Shown: piece by piece, positions 55,039 through 64,000 of the stretch
How the letters are laid out: each line of letters opens with the position of its first letter
Numbering within the stretch: position 1 is the first letter of the stretch
NCBI GenBank assembly: GCA_907163375.1
Contig: CAJQUW010014747.1
Span: 62,001 to 126,000, forward strand
DNA: 64,000 bases
Source of the DNA: Prostheceraeus crozeri
Lineage: Eukaryota; Platyhelminthes; Polycladida; Euryleptidae
Direction: 5' to 3'
Notes under the pieces: generated by a model
What the model saw: the letters and a program-made list of their open reading frames with translations, nothing else
What the model was told of the DNA's origin: nothing
The model's database searches: none
Position numbers and translations under genes: made by a program

Positions 55039-57600
55039 AGTAGTAATCCCGTGCCAAAGTAAAGGCCAAAATGAGCAACGATGAGTCATCATGCTGACTC
55101 AGCCTCCCCCCCTCTGGAGAGAGGAAGGAAGTGGCCAAGGATGTGTTGGGAGGAATGGGTCCGTGAGGAGGAAAGCGTTCCCTACCCCCCCTCTGGAAGG
55201 AAGGAAGGAGGAACTTTCCTGTGAGGCAAGGGTAGGAATCTCTGAAAACCGCCAGAGTTAGAAAAGGTAGGTTTTGGTCGTTTTTGGATGAGAAAGGCCG
55301 GTTTTCGGCATGAAGGAGGCCTCGGATGGGAAAACGGAGGGCAGATTCGGAATCTACGTGAAATTTTGGGTTAGGAGGTTGTTTCCAGCGAAATCGGAGA
55401 GAAAAAAATTTTGAGACGTCCCCCCCCTCCTGTCAGACTTCCAACTTTGGTTCTAGAGATCGTAGAAAGTCGTGCAATAGCTCATTTGAAAGCTAGATGA
55501 GAAAAATGCAGTGGAAAGCTCAGTTTGGCCCTATTTTCCTGGGTTTAGAGAGGAAAACCGCCAGAGTTAGAAAAAGGTGGGTTTTGGTCGTTTTGGGATG
55601 AAAAAGTCCGTTTTTCGACATGAAGGAGAGCTCGGATGGGAAAACGGAGGGCAGATTCGGAGTCTACGTGAAATTTTGGGTTAGGAAGGTTGTTTCCAAC
55701 TCAATCGGAGAGAAAAAATTTTTGGGACGTCTCCCCCCCCCCCCCCCTCCTGTCAGACTTCCAACTTTGGTTCTAGATATCGCAGAAAGTCGTGCAATAG
55801 CTCATTTGAAAGCTAAGAGTGAGACAAATGCAGTGGAAAGCTCAGGTTGGCCCGATCTTCCTGGGTTTAGAGAGGAAAATGGCAGGAATCTCTGAAAAAC
55901 GCCAGAGTTAGAAAAATGTAGGTTTTGGTCGTTTTGCGATGAGAAAGTCCGTTTTTCGGTATAAAGGAGTGCTCGGATGGGAAAACGGAGGGCAGATTCG
56001 GAGTCTACGTGAAGTTTTGGGTTAGGAAGGTTGTTTCCAGCTCAATCGGAGAGAAAAAGTTCTGACCCCCCCTCGGCAGCGATCTTCCAACTTTGGTTCT
56101 AGAGATCGTAGAAAGTCGTATGATAGCTCATTTGAAAGCTAAGAGTGAGACAAATTCATTGGAAATCACAGTTTGGCCATATCTTCCTCGGCTGAGGCTT
56201 GTGAGTGACATTAAGATTTTTGCCAATCACCGAAAAAACGACAGAGTTAGAATTTTTACGAAAATGGCTCTAGCGGGTGAACGAGGCCTCGGACGGGAAA
56301 ACGGAGACCAGATTTGGAATCAGCGTGCCATTCTGCATCTAGAGAATGAGTTTCAAGTAAATCGGAGGGAAAAAGTTGAAAATTTTCTTCACATGAGATT
56401 TTTTCGCGAAAATGTTAAATTGTAACCACCTTTGGCGGTAAATAGCGGAGGATTGGAAGTGAATGAAGAGCTCAGGTTTCTTTTAGGGGCAAGACCGCAC
56501 TTCGTTCTCCAGGATCCTATCTTTTCAGATCTGTGAAAGGTTTCGTTTCTAAATGAGAGCCTGTTGAAAATCAAATTTTTGCGCATTTTCCAAGATTTTG
56601 GAACTTTTGAATTTTTTCAACTCGACTTCTGGAGAGTCGAGGGATGGCTTGAATGAAAGGTGATAGCGAGAAAACGTGACTGTCAAAATTTGAAGTCAAT
56701 CGGAGCACTAGAACCGGAGATAGACGTGTTTAAAGTTTTTGATGATGGAGATTGCGTCATCAGCTGATCGCCACAAACTATATAAGCTGGGAACTGACTG
56801 AGACTTGTCATTAAGACGAGAGAGATTGTCAAAGGTAGGTCGTCTCTCTGAAGCTCTGATGATAGCATCGGACATTCCAAATTTCGGGTTTCTGAAAGAA
56901 ACCGACTTAGAAAATTTCATTGCTGATTTCAGCTAAGGCGTCAGACTTAAGGGTTCGCCAGGAGATGGCCTTCGTCTCCAGGCCATAAAAGACTCCAAAA
57001 CTTTAAAGGCTTGTAACTTTGCTTCTACAAGTCCGTTTGACTTGATTCAAAAAAGTTTCGATCGCTATTGATCAGACCTAATATTGAAAGACTACTTATA
57101 AAATTTCATAAGTAGTGCTAAAGAGTTGAAAAATTTGAATTCATTATTTTTGGAGGTTTTCTTGGGTTTTCGACCCTGCTGAAGTCAATGAAGGCATGTA
57201 TAAGTGTGTACGAGCCAGTCTTCTCATGATACAAGCGGCTTTTCACTGAAAGCGAGCATGACACGGAGAGATTTGCTGTAATATTCCACTGAGAGGGTGT
57301 TCCTTCGGGACGGCGGATGATGCCGTAGTGATAAGTGTGGCAAGGGAGTGTGTCATATTTTAGACCGAAACCGCTGGGGCAACTCATGTTGGGCATTTGA
57401 CACAGTTCTCAACGTAGCACTTTGAACGCCAATCGGTTGAGTCTTAGCTCTCTTGTCATGGGTGGCATCTAAACATCTCCATTGCAAAACGCTTGTGAAT
57501 CACGGCTTGCTATCCCTCTCTACGGCTTGCTATCAAGCTGATCAAAGCAACGACTTGGGATGTTTCCTCTTGTAAATAACTCCACCGGTTTTTATGTCAA
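55039..57600. repeat. Polinton 2 left terminal repeat
   Basis: Related to 32061-34121 and, inverted, to 47258-49914. It holds four 312-bp-type units (marker cggagagaaaaa at about 55393, 55704, 56046 and 56361, spacing 311-342 bp), with poly-C runs of 7 to 16 between them. The inner limit is set where the Polinton 1 terminal repeats stop matching each other. Confidence 0.88.
57299..57415 (+). other. candidate structured module, copy in Polinton 2 terminal repeat
   Basis: Begins gttccttcgggac, with stem UCC/GGA around UUCG, then the ACGGC/GCCGU hairpin, and ends ctcaacgt. See 33842-33958. Confidence 0.5.
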
Positions 57601-58260
57601 AATCGGGGCCCGGATACCAACACAGTGACATGACGCACACTCTGTCCGCTCGAGGTTGGATTTGTCGGTCGAGGCCTTGGAGCTGGGATAAGATCCCCTC
57701 TGAGTAATGCCTGTAACGGATTCAAGAGCTTAACACCTAAACGCTCGCTATCAAGTCGCTATCAGGCCTTTGTGAAATCTCGTCTAGCCTCAGTAACTCA
57801 GGGTTGGCAACGTCTATCGTTTGTCATTGTAACTTGGTAAAAATGAGAGGGTTACTGCAGGCATTGACGTCAAACCTTTTCGCGTCATAGGGTAACCAGT
57901 CTTTGTGTTGGGAGTTGGTTACTGAAAGCATGGTGACTGCCGATGCCCATACATGGTAAAATCGCTGTTGTCATGTCAAAAGCATGGACAAATAAGGAAG
58001 GTCTGAATCATGGCTTTGTGCTCGCTGGGTATATAAACCGCGTCTTTTCTCTAGTCTTCACTCCTGTTTCAAGTTGCAAGACGAACGGTGAGTGCTCTGA
58101 CAAGGTTTGCTATCAAACTTTGGGTTTTAGGATAAAGCTAGGAATCATACTCTTTAAGTTTGGTTGACGATTTTATTCGAGCGTTTGCTATGAAATGTTT
58201 GGTGACTTAGTCTTTCAATGCATATCAGCCAGTAGTATCCTATAAACACTTGCTATCAAA
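57506..58260 (+). repeat. CTAT-loop hairpin array, Polinton 2 leader of the first genes
   Basis: Motifs at about 57506, 57526, 57744, 57756, 58105, 58183 and 58249. The loop CTAT and the flanking TG/CA are nearly constant while the stems change in step: GCTTG/CAAGC at 57526 and GTTTG/CAAAC at 58105. The last three lie between a GTGAGT donor (about 58087) and an acceptor before the ATG at 58290, that is, in a leader intron. Confidence 0.7.
58030..58038 (+). promoter_or_regulatory. TATA box of Polinton 2 first gene
   Basis: TATATAAAC, with a short leader exon downstream ending at a GTGAGT at about 58088. The corresponding site in Polinton 1 is at 46819-46827 (minus strand). Confidence 0.6.
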
Positions 58261-58289
58261 TTTTACTCTATCTTTGCAGAATCTTTACA

Positions 58290-58724
58290 ATGACTAAGCA
58301 GTGCAATGCAAGGATGCTTGTCGGCAAATGCAGTTGTGGCCACATCGCACAAGACAGCGACCTTAAGAAGCACCTGAAAGCTAAAGAGGGGACGATGGGC
58401 CATGAGAGGAAGGTGATGTTGAGGCTGTGTGTGTCTTCTCGGATATGTGCGATGGGGGATCAGGCAGAGTTTATGAAGGAGCATTTGCAGTGTGAGACTG
58501 GGAACATCGGGGAGAAGGGGTTTAAGTCATGGTTTGAGGGGATATTGTTGGCAATGGAGGAGAATGATAAGGATGTAGCTTCGATTGCGAAGGGGATGGC
58601 TGAGAAGAGTGATGAGGATGCCACTGAGGATGTGGAGTTGAGAGCGAAAATTAGGAAGACTGATGAGGTTGATTTGGATGCGGTGTTGGTAGATTTGTTT
58701 GGGGATATAGGTGATTTGAAGTAA
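58290..58724 (+). CDS. Polinton 2 small protein with zinc-finger-like start, unknown
   Basis: 144 residues. The N-terminus has CNARMLVGKCSCGHIAQDSD and then LKKHLKA, a Cys/His cluster that could bind zinc. The rest is acidic and helical. The ATG follows an acceptor (atctttgcag) by about ten bases. Codon use is richer in G+C than the surroundings. Not recognised. Confidence 0.5.
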   Translation: MTKQCNARMLVGKCSCGHIAQDSDLKKHLKAKEGTMGHERKVMLRLCVSSRICAMGDQAEFMKEHLQCETGNIGEKGFKSWFEGILLAMEENDKDVASIAKGMAEKSDEDATEDVELRAKIRKTDEVDLDAVLVDLFGDIGDLK

Positions 58725-58766
58725 GAGTGGGACGCTCAGGAAAAAGAAGACAGGGAGAGTCAGGAA

Positions 58767-59285
58767 GTGGGTGAGCCTTTAGCTACATCATCGCCTAGGA
58801 AGGAGGCGCATGATACAGAGGCGTTTGTGAGGTTGAAGGATCGTATGATGGGTATGGAGAGCGCGAATAGAAAAGTTTTGAAGGAGAGTGAAGAGCTGAA
58901 GGCTAAGGTTGAGGGTATGAAGGTGATGAGAGAGGAGTTGGAGGAGATGCGAGTGAAGGAGCAGGAGTGGTTGAAGGAAAGGAGTGGAATGATGAAGCGA
59001 GTGAAGGCAGTTGAGCGCTTAGAGTCGGAGTTGATGTGTGAGAAGAATGAGGTAGATCGGATGCGAGGTGTGGTGAAGGAAGTGGAAAAGACGAAAGTGA
59101 TTAACAGGCAGTTGTTGTCGGAAGTTGAGCAATTGCATGAGCGTGAGAAATGTAGAAAAAGAAGTGTGTATGAAGTCCATCTTCCCCTTTTCGAAAATAA
59201 TGTGCGCGGCGTACCGACAATAACGAGCGACCCAATCAGACGCAGCAATGCTACGAGGGCGACGGAGTCCGATGTCTCCACATGA
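58767..59285 (+). CDS. Polinton 2 coiled-coil protein, unknown
   Basis: 172 residues. About 110 of these (for example LKESEELKAKVEGMKVMREE) have heptad-like spacing of Leu/Met/Val with many Glu and Lys, a long coiled coil. The tail is more ordinary (EVHLPLFENNVRGVPTITSD). No family is recognised. It may work with the neighbouring 58290 gene, which ends 43 bp upstream. Confidence 0.5.
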   Translation: MGEPLATSSPRKEAHDTEAFVRLKDRMMGMESANRKVLKESEELKAKVEGMKVMREELEEMRVKEQEWLKERSGMMKRVKAVERLESELMCEKNEVDRMRGVVKEVEKTKVINRQLLSEVEQLHEREKCRKRSVYEVHLPLFENNVRGVPTITSDPIRRSNATRATESDVST

Positions 59286-59439
59286 ACATGGACATCACCG
59301 GCGAGCTTCAGGACTTCGTCGACCGAAAAATCCCTAAGAAAGTTCCCAGTAAGTTACTTCAACATGATCATTTCCTTACCGCATCTAATCTCCTATTCTT
59401 TTTCTTTCAGAGTTTTTGCAGTAGTCGTTGAAGTGAGAG

Positions 59440-60500
59440 TAGTGTCGGTGGACGGAGAACGCCCCATGAGCCCTCTTAATGAATACCTTCTAATGCAGCT
59501 AAAGCGGTCCCAAGCCCGCCACATATCTTCGGATATGGAAAGCAGAGGGGAAGAACAAATGATGAAATGGAATGAAATGGAAGGCCACCCTTGCACCCCA
59601 TGCAACACACCAGGCATCTCTGTTCAGTAGTGAACAAGCTCTGAACGTTACTTTACTGCATCGCAGTCGATTGCTATACAAGTATTGAAGAAAACGTAAG
59701 TTACTAAAATCAGCAGAAAAAACATAGGGAGAGATGTGATGTTCCAAATATACTTATTTCGAAGATTGAGCTCAACATGATAAACCATTGATGAATAATA
59801 CTACCACAAAGGATAACAAGTCTACCGTTTATAGAAATCAACTACATGGTATCAGTAGAGACTCATTACCTCTAAAGTATAGTTAGCAAAAAGTCGTCAT
59901 GAAAAAATACTTTATTTGGTCTTTGATTTAACATCATTGAAACCCACTTTACTAATAGCAATGACAATATGGTTTATTTTATTCAGAAGCAAATGATTGG
60001 CGTAACCATGAAAGTCATCCATCCGAGAAATAATCTTCTGCAGATGTCGTGTATAAAACTCAGAAGCATCAGTAACATATTCTTGTCCGTAGGAACGAAA
60101 TTGTATGTCAACACTTTCCGCTGCTTCACCTTGTGGAAAATGAGTGTAATTGACATCTGCAATTAAGTGAGCCTCGATGATACTGTCTTTGAAATAAGAT
60201 ATCAGCTCCGTAAATATCTCTCGTGTTTAGTCTAAACATGCTTCCAATTCTGTCTCCTCCCTTTGAAACTCAAGGATGTAATCTTGTATTAAGCCTCCGA
60301 AGCTCTCTTGATGAAAACGAATCGTGCAATCATCATGTTTCAATGTATTGACTTTAGGTGTCATGGTTGAGTCTATTGCTAGACATCATGTTTGCCTAAG
60401 ACGATTTCAAAAACTTGTCACAAATGTGCCTGCACACATCGGGAACTTTAGTTCGTCTGTGATTGGACGAGAGGTCTCATCCATTCACCGCTTAGGAAAA
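59440..60500. other. Polinton 2 sequence between accessory genes and polymerase promoter
   Basis: A segment at about 59450-59640 resembles parts of Polinton 1 near 46260-46430 (inverted) and 34440-34550, so it is shared element sequence. The remainder, about 59700-60500, has no coding block that I can support. Confidence 0.45.
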
Positions 60501-60502
60501 TC

Positions 60503-60510
60503 TTATAAAA
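60503..60510 (+). promoter_or_regulatory. TATA box ahead of the Polinton 2 polymerase region
   Basis: TATAAAAG, followed about 40 bp later by a leader donor (aag/gtgagt at about 60552). The layout parallels the promoter at 58030. Confidence 0.6.
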
Positions 60511-60569
60511 GGCAGTATACCAGCTTTGCTCTTCACATTTATCTTTCACAAGGTGAGTGTCGGTGAGCT

Positions 60570-60628
60570 CCTGCTATCAGGTTGTTTTGACTTGCTATCA
60601 AGTTGAATAGTCTCTTGCTATCAAGAGA
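60570..60628 (+). repeat. three CTAT-loop hairpins in the polymerase leader intron
   Basis: Three hairpins within 59 bp: CCTG-CTAT-CAGG at 60570-60581, ACTTG-CTAT-CAAGT at 60590-60603 and TCTCTTG-CTAT-CAAGAGA at 60611-60628. All are perfect stems of different sequence and length around the same loop. They begin about 20 bp after the GTGAGT donor. Confidence 0.75.
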
Positions 60629-60681
60629 TTCACTTCTGCTCATAAAAAATATCGTCGCTGTAATACCTCCCTTGCTCGAGC

Positions 60682-60802
60682 GTTCCTTCGGGACGACGGG
60701 TACTGCCGTAGAGGGATTGCGTTGCCCAGGTTGTTCGTCGTTTGTTAGACCGAAACCTTTGAGCCGTTGCTAATGTTGGGCGTTCGACTTCATACTCAAC
60801 GT
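60682..60802 (+). other. candidate structured module, diverged copy ahead of Polinton 2 polymerase
   Basis: Begins gttccttcgggacgacggg and ends ctcaacgt. It keeps tagaccgaaacc and gttgggc in the middle, while much of the rest differs from the terminal-repeat copy. Confidence 0.5.
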
Positions 60803-60967
60803 GATGCTTTCTCTCGCCAGGTCAGAGTAATTCAGCCATTCGTCAAAAGTTAGTCTTTATGATATGGAGTAGAGTGAAATGTAATTCATTAAATGTCACT
60901 TCAATGATTGTTCCCATGATAAACGTTGACTAGGCAAATGAAACGATTCTCATCTTTCTTTTTCAGT

Positions 60968-63900
60968 GATTGAAGTCTTACAATTCATTACCTACTAACT
61001 ATCCGACATGAAGTTTACGAAAATTGAAAATTACCGCATTGCTGTCGAGATGGAGAAGGCCACCATCGACCAATGTAAGTATTTGTGTCAAGGTTGACTC
61101 ACTCTATTACCAACATCATCAGGGTAGACATCCTCTTTAAAATCAAGAGCCCCTCCCTTATTTTGTTCATGTTTAAAGCGATTCCAAATTTTAGCTCTGC
61201 TTATCTTTGCTGTCATTCTTTTTCAGTGCATGAATGTATTCGTAATGGGGAACCCGTCCCCCAAGGAGCAATCGAGGAAGCCTATGAGCGGCTTGCCAAG
61301 TGTAAGTATCTTCAACATCTCATGTTTAGGCTGTTTCAGATCCTCTGCATCATCCTTGTCTCATTATCTAATCTCTCTTTCCTCTCTACAGATATGGCAA
61401 AGATGAAGAAGTGGGGAGAAGCCGCGAGGCGGAAGTACCGCGAGGAATTTCCGACCCTATTTTCCCGCCCATCTACCTCCGCTCAAGGTCCGACTCCTTT
61501 CTCGGGCATCGTCATCGCCCCACCTCCACCGCTTGCTCCGCTTCCTGCACCAGTCCCTGCTCCCCGTCACCACGTCCCTCCAACACTGAAGCCCAGGATC
61601 CTTCCACCCTCGGCTCGTGTCCCACTCCTGCCTCCTCTTCGACCATCGATGTTGCCGGAGTTCAAGTCCTTAGATGGTAAGTAACCGTGATTGTGACATA
61701 GGGGGATAAGACTTCAAACTTGAAATTATGATCATGGTACTAATCTCTTTTCTCTTTTTCTCAACAGATCTGGCGGCCTACCTCCTCGAAGGTGACGTTC
61801 CCTCCCGCCCCATCATCATCCCAGCATCGCCACCACCACCTGCAGCAGCGGCCGAACTCCCTCTCCTCTCCGTCGAGTCGGTAGAGAGTTTGCTGGAGGA
61901 GCAGGAAATGGAGTTAGAGATAGTGGAGAGGGAGATTGAAGTCGAAGAGGATAAGGACTATCGATGCCAGCGGTGTGACAGGGTCTTCGCCAAAGCCTTC
62001 AACTTAAGACGTCACACCGCTGGCAATGCCTGCAGAGGAGGAAAGCGCCGACCGATCCCTCAACGGCCCAAGTGTGAAGGTTGTGGACGCACGTTCTACT
62101 ACAGCACGAACTTGCGAGTTCACATCGAAGGCGGTTCCTGTGGCAGTGCGAAGCAACCACCAACGTCATCAGGTAGGAAGCATCCTTCATCGCACGTCGG
62201 CTTTTCCTGTTCTTCGTGTCAGAAGACCTTTCCTACAGAGTTTGTTCTTTCTTCGCACACACTCTGTCACACACATTCCACTGAGCTTTACACTGACAAC
62301 AACGTCACTCTAAGGCTGAGCAAGTTTTCCCTTGAGTGGCTCGTTCGCGACTATGAGTTAGAAAGCTCTGAACCTGTACAAGATATTCATCCTTTCTTGA
62401 TGAATAATGTAGGTTTAATTCATCAAATGTTGTCGAGCTTAGATAGATGTTTGCTCAAAGGCATGTTCTATCTCACTGCTCGTTTCAATAAGGTAGACAG
62501 TAGCACGGGAGAAGTAGAGTCCACTGTGACCATTAGGATAGCCTCCTGTGCTGCTGATCTGATAGGTGATGTAAACGAGTGGATAGAGAGACATGCGACC
62601 TATCTCGTCAGCAACTTAAATAAATTTAATGAAAGAGACTGCGGACTGGTTTTTGATGAGATAGAGAAAGTAGACATTAAAATCAATCTTTTAGAAAATT
62701 TGCAAGGCAGCGGTTGTTTCACCCTCCCCAAAGCACTGACTGACAAAAAGGCTGTTATCAATGTAGAGTGTCAGTCCCAGTGTTTCAAGTATGCCGTCCT
62801 CTCCATACTTCACTATAATGACATAGATATGCATCGTCAGAGTCACCAAGTATTGTGAATGGGAGGATAAGCTTAAGTTTGACGGGTTAGATGTCAACAC
62901 ACTAGATTTTAAAGGCATCGCCCAATTTGAAAAACTCAATAACAGTAAGGTAGTTGTCCATCTCTGGGAAAAAGGTCTGAAGGGCGTTAGGTATAACAAC
63001 CGCCAAAGTAACTTCGACCAGGTTGTCAATCTCCTCCTAGTGTATAGCGACAACTACCCAGAATGGCATTATTGTGGCATTCCTAAAATTTCTAGATTGT
63101 ATCGCCACCAACAAAGTTATGATGGCAAACATTATTACTGTGATCGCTGCACACGACGCTTTAGGTCAAAACCATTTTTTGAACAGCATTACGAGTGGTG
63201 CTCTCGGGGTAAACTTCAAATGGAAGTCATGCCCAAAGATAAATTTTATAGGTATGAGGAAAACGGCAATGAGCTCAGTCCCATATGTACCATCTATGCG
63301 GACATTGAATGTTACATTGAACAAGAAGACCTAAGTCATGAGCCAGCAGCCATTGCTTGTTATGAAGTTTGGCATTCTTACTATAGGAATCAAAATAAAA
63401 TGCATGTGTGGCAAGGCGAGGAGTGCGTTGAAAACTTCCTCAACTTTTTAGATAGGAAAGCCCATTTTTCATCAACGCTATGAAGTGGAGCTGACTAGGA
63501 CACCCATGTGCTTCACAGAAGCCGATAAACTCAAATTTAATAGGACCACGGAATGTCCCCGCTGCTGTTCATCCTTTGAATTTAGGTCTGCCTTATGCAG
63601 TAAATGTAACATAAAACTTAGGCTCAAACGGCGAACGCTCCCCGTCATCTTCCATAACTTTAAATGTTATGATGCTCACATCATCATTCGCCATGGATTC
63701 GGTAAAATGAAATCCTGGTCATCCAAAGTGATTGCACAAAGTAAGGAAAAATTTATGTTCATCACTGCCAAAGTACAAGTAGATAAGACGAAGGAGGGGA
63801 AGCCTGTCTTCTATGACATAAAGTTTCTAGATAGCTTTCAATCTATGTCTTCTTCCATAGCCGCGTTGGCTAATAACTTAAAAACACTTCCCCTCACTCA

Positions 63901-64000
63901 ACATTTAAAGAAAGACTATCCCAACATAAGTGAAAGTCTCATGCGACGGAAAGGGGTGTTTCCTTATAGTTATTTTAGTTCAATGGACACATTGAAAGAA
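60968..64000 (+). pseudogene. protein-primed DNA polymerase B, N-terminal half with zinc fingers (Polinton 2 fossil part, runs off window)
   Basis: Introns with GT-AG ends occur in the first 800 bp, as known for animal Polinton polymerase genes. A Pro-rich segment comes first. C2H2-type fingers follow (YRCQRCDRVFAKAFNLRRHT at about 61960, CEGCGRTFYYSTNLRVH, CSSCQKTFPTEFVLSSH), then the Polinton motif DKKAVINVECQSQCFKYAVL at about 62748. Another finger (YYCDRCTRRFRSKPFFEQH) precedes the 3'-5' exonuclease motifs: Exo I at about 63290 (TIYADIECYI) and Exo II at about 63650 (FHNFKCYDAHII). The polymerase motifs would lie beyond 64000. The part is broken in a few places. Confidence 0.88.

Larger units (their letters stand above)
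55039..64000 (+). mobile_element. Polinton (Maverick) 2, left part, fossil
   Basis: It begins AGTAGTAATCCCGTGCC at 55039, the same terminus as Polinton 1, and its first 2.9 kb match the terminal repeat and adjoining sequence of Polinton 1. The right end is outside the window, so the target duplication cannot be checked. The visible parts are the left terminal repeat, two small genes, leader regions with TATA boxes and introns, and the N-terminal half of a DNA polymerase B. I estimate about three breaks in the visible part. Similarity to Polinton 1 points to a recent common source. Confidence 0.93.

Noticed and set aside
58760-59281. 173-codon minus-strand frame
   Set aside because: Shadow of the coiled-coil gene on the plus strand; purine-rich coding strands leave the opposite strand open.

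Overview
The window looks like an AT-rich animal genome. It has spliced GT-AG exons, long introns full of decayed transposons, and the last exons of a bilaterian neurexin gene. Neurexin and two long-TIR Polintons point to an invertebrate bilaterian. The tail ending in KEWYV fits my memory of protostome neurexins, but I cannot name the species. I see no rRNA, tRNA or CRISPR array.

Region 1 (about 1-22,500, plus strand): the 3' part of a neurexin gene. Seven exons are visible: 362-555, 4225-4393, 7009-7094, about 10818-10989, 12539-12602, 14639-14859 and 21149-21671. They encode the last laminin-G (LNS) domain, a Thr/Pro-rich stalk, one membrane segment, the protein-4.1-type juxtamembrane motif and a C-terminal PDZ ligand. 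Its introns hold two decayed LINE reverse transcriptase fragments, a LINE RNase H tail, a Tc1/mariner-like element with TA target duplications, a MITE, and a hAT element (18171-20560) with a perfect 8-bp target duplication and a C-terminal-half transposase.

Region 2 (about 22,500-29,270): mostly unexplained AT-rich sequence with a degraded hAT-like element (25088-26155), a diverged direct duplication and one exon-like GC-richer block.

Region 3 (29,271-50,168): nested mobile elements. Two ends of a hAT-like element (29279 and 50160), flanked by nearly identical 8-bp sites, bracket a long fold-back palindrome (30487-31694) and a Polinton (32061-49914, 17.85 kb). The Polinton has a perfect 6-bp target duplication (GTTGCA) and TIRs of about 2.1-2.7 kb. 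Its recognisable parts are a packaging ATPase, an integrase with chromodomain, a major capsid protein, an adenain-like protease, penton-like parts, small basic virion-type proteins, an IAP-type UBA-RING protein, a PD-(D/E)XK nuclease-like protein and several small TATA-driven accessory genes. I recognise no DNA polymerase B among its parts. It is a fossil with some genes that look whole and roughly half a dozen breaks overall.

Region 4 (50,169-55,038): MITEs, unexplained sequence, and an intact 421-residue Crypton-type tyrosine recombinase gene on the minus strand (52714-53979) with its own TATA box.

Region 5 (55,039-64,000): the left part of a second, related Polinton. Its terminal repeat matches that of the first. 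It carries two small open frames and the N-terminal half of a zinc-finger protein-primed DNA polymerase B that runs off the window, with a few breaks in the visible part.

The most interesting unexplained signals lie in the Polinton leader regions. One is a dispersed array of small hairpins with an invariant CTAT loop and covarying stems, (N)TTG-CTAT-CAA(N'). The other is a roughly 120-nt module, found in five places, whose first hairpin has a UUCG loop with compensatory stem changes. Both look like structured RNA or binding-site families that no standard Polinton part explains.
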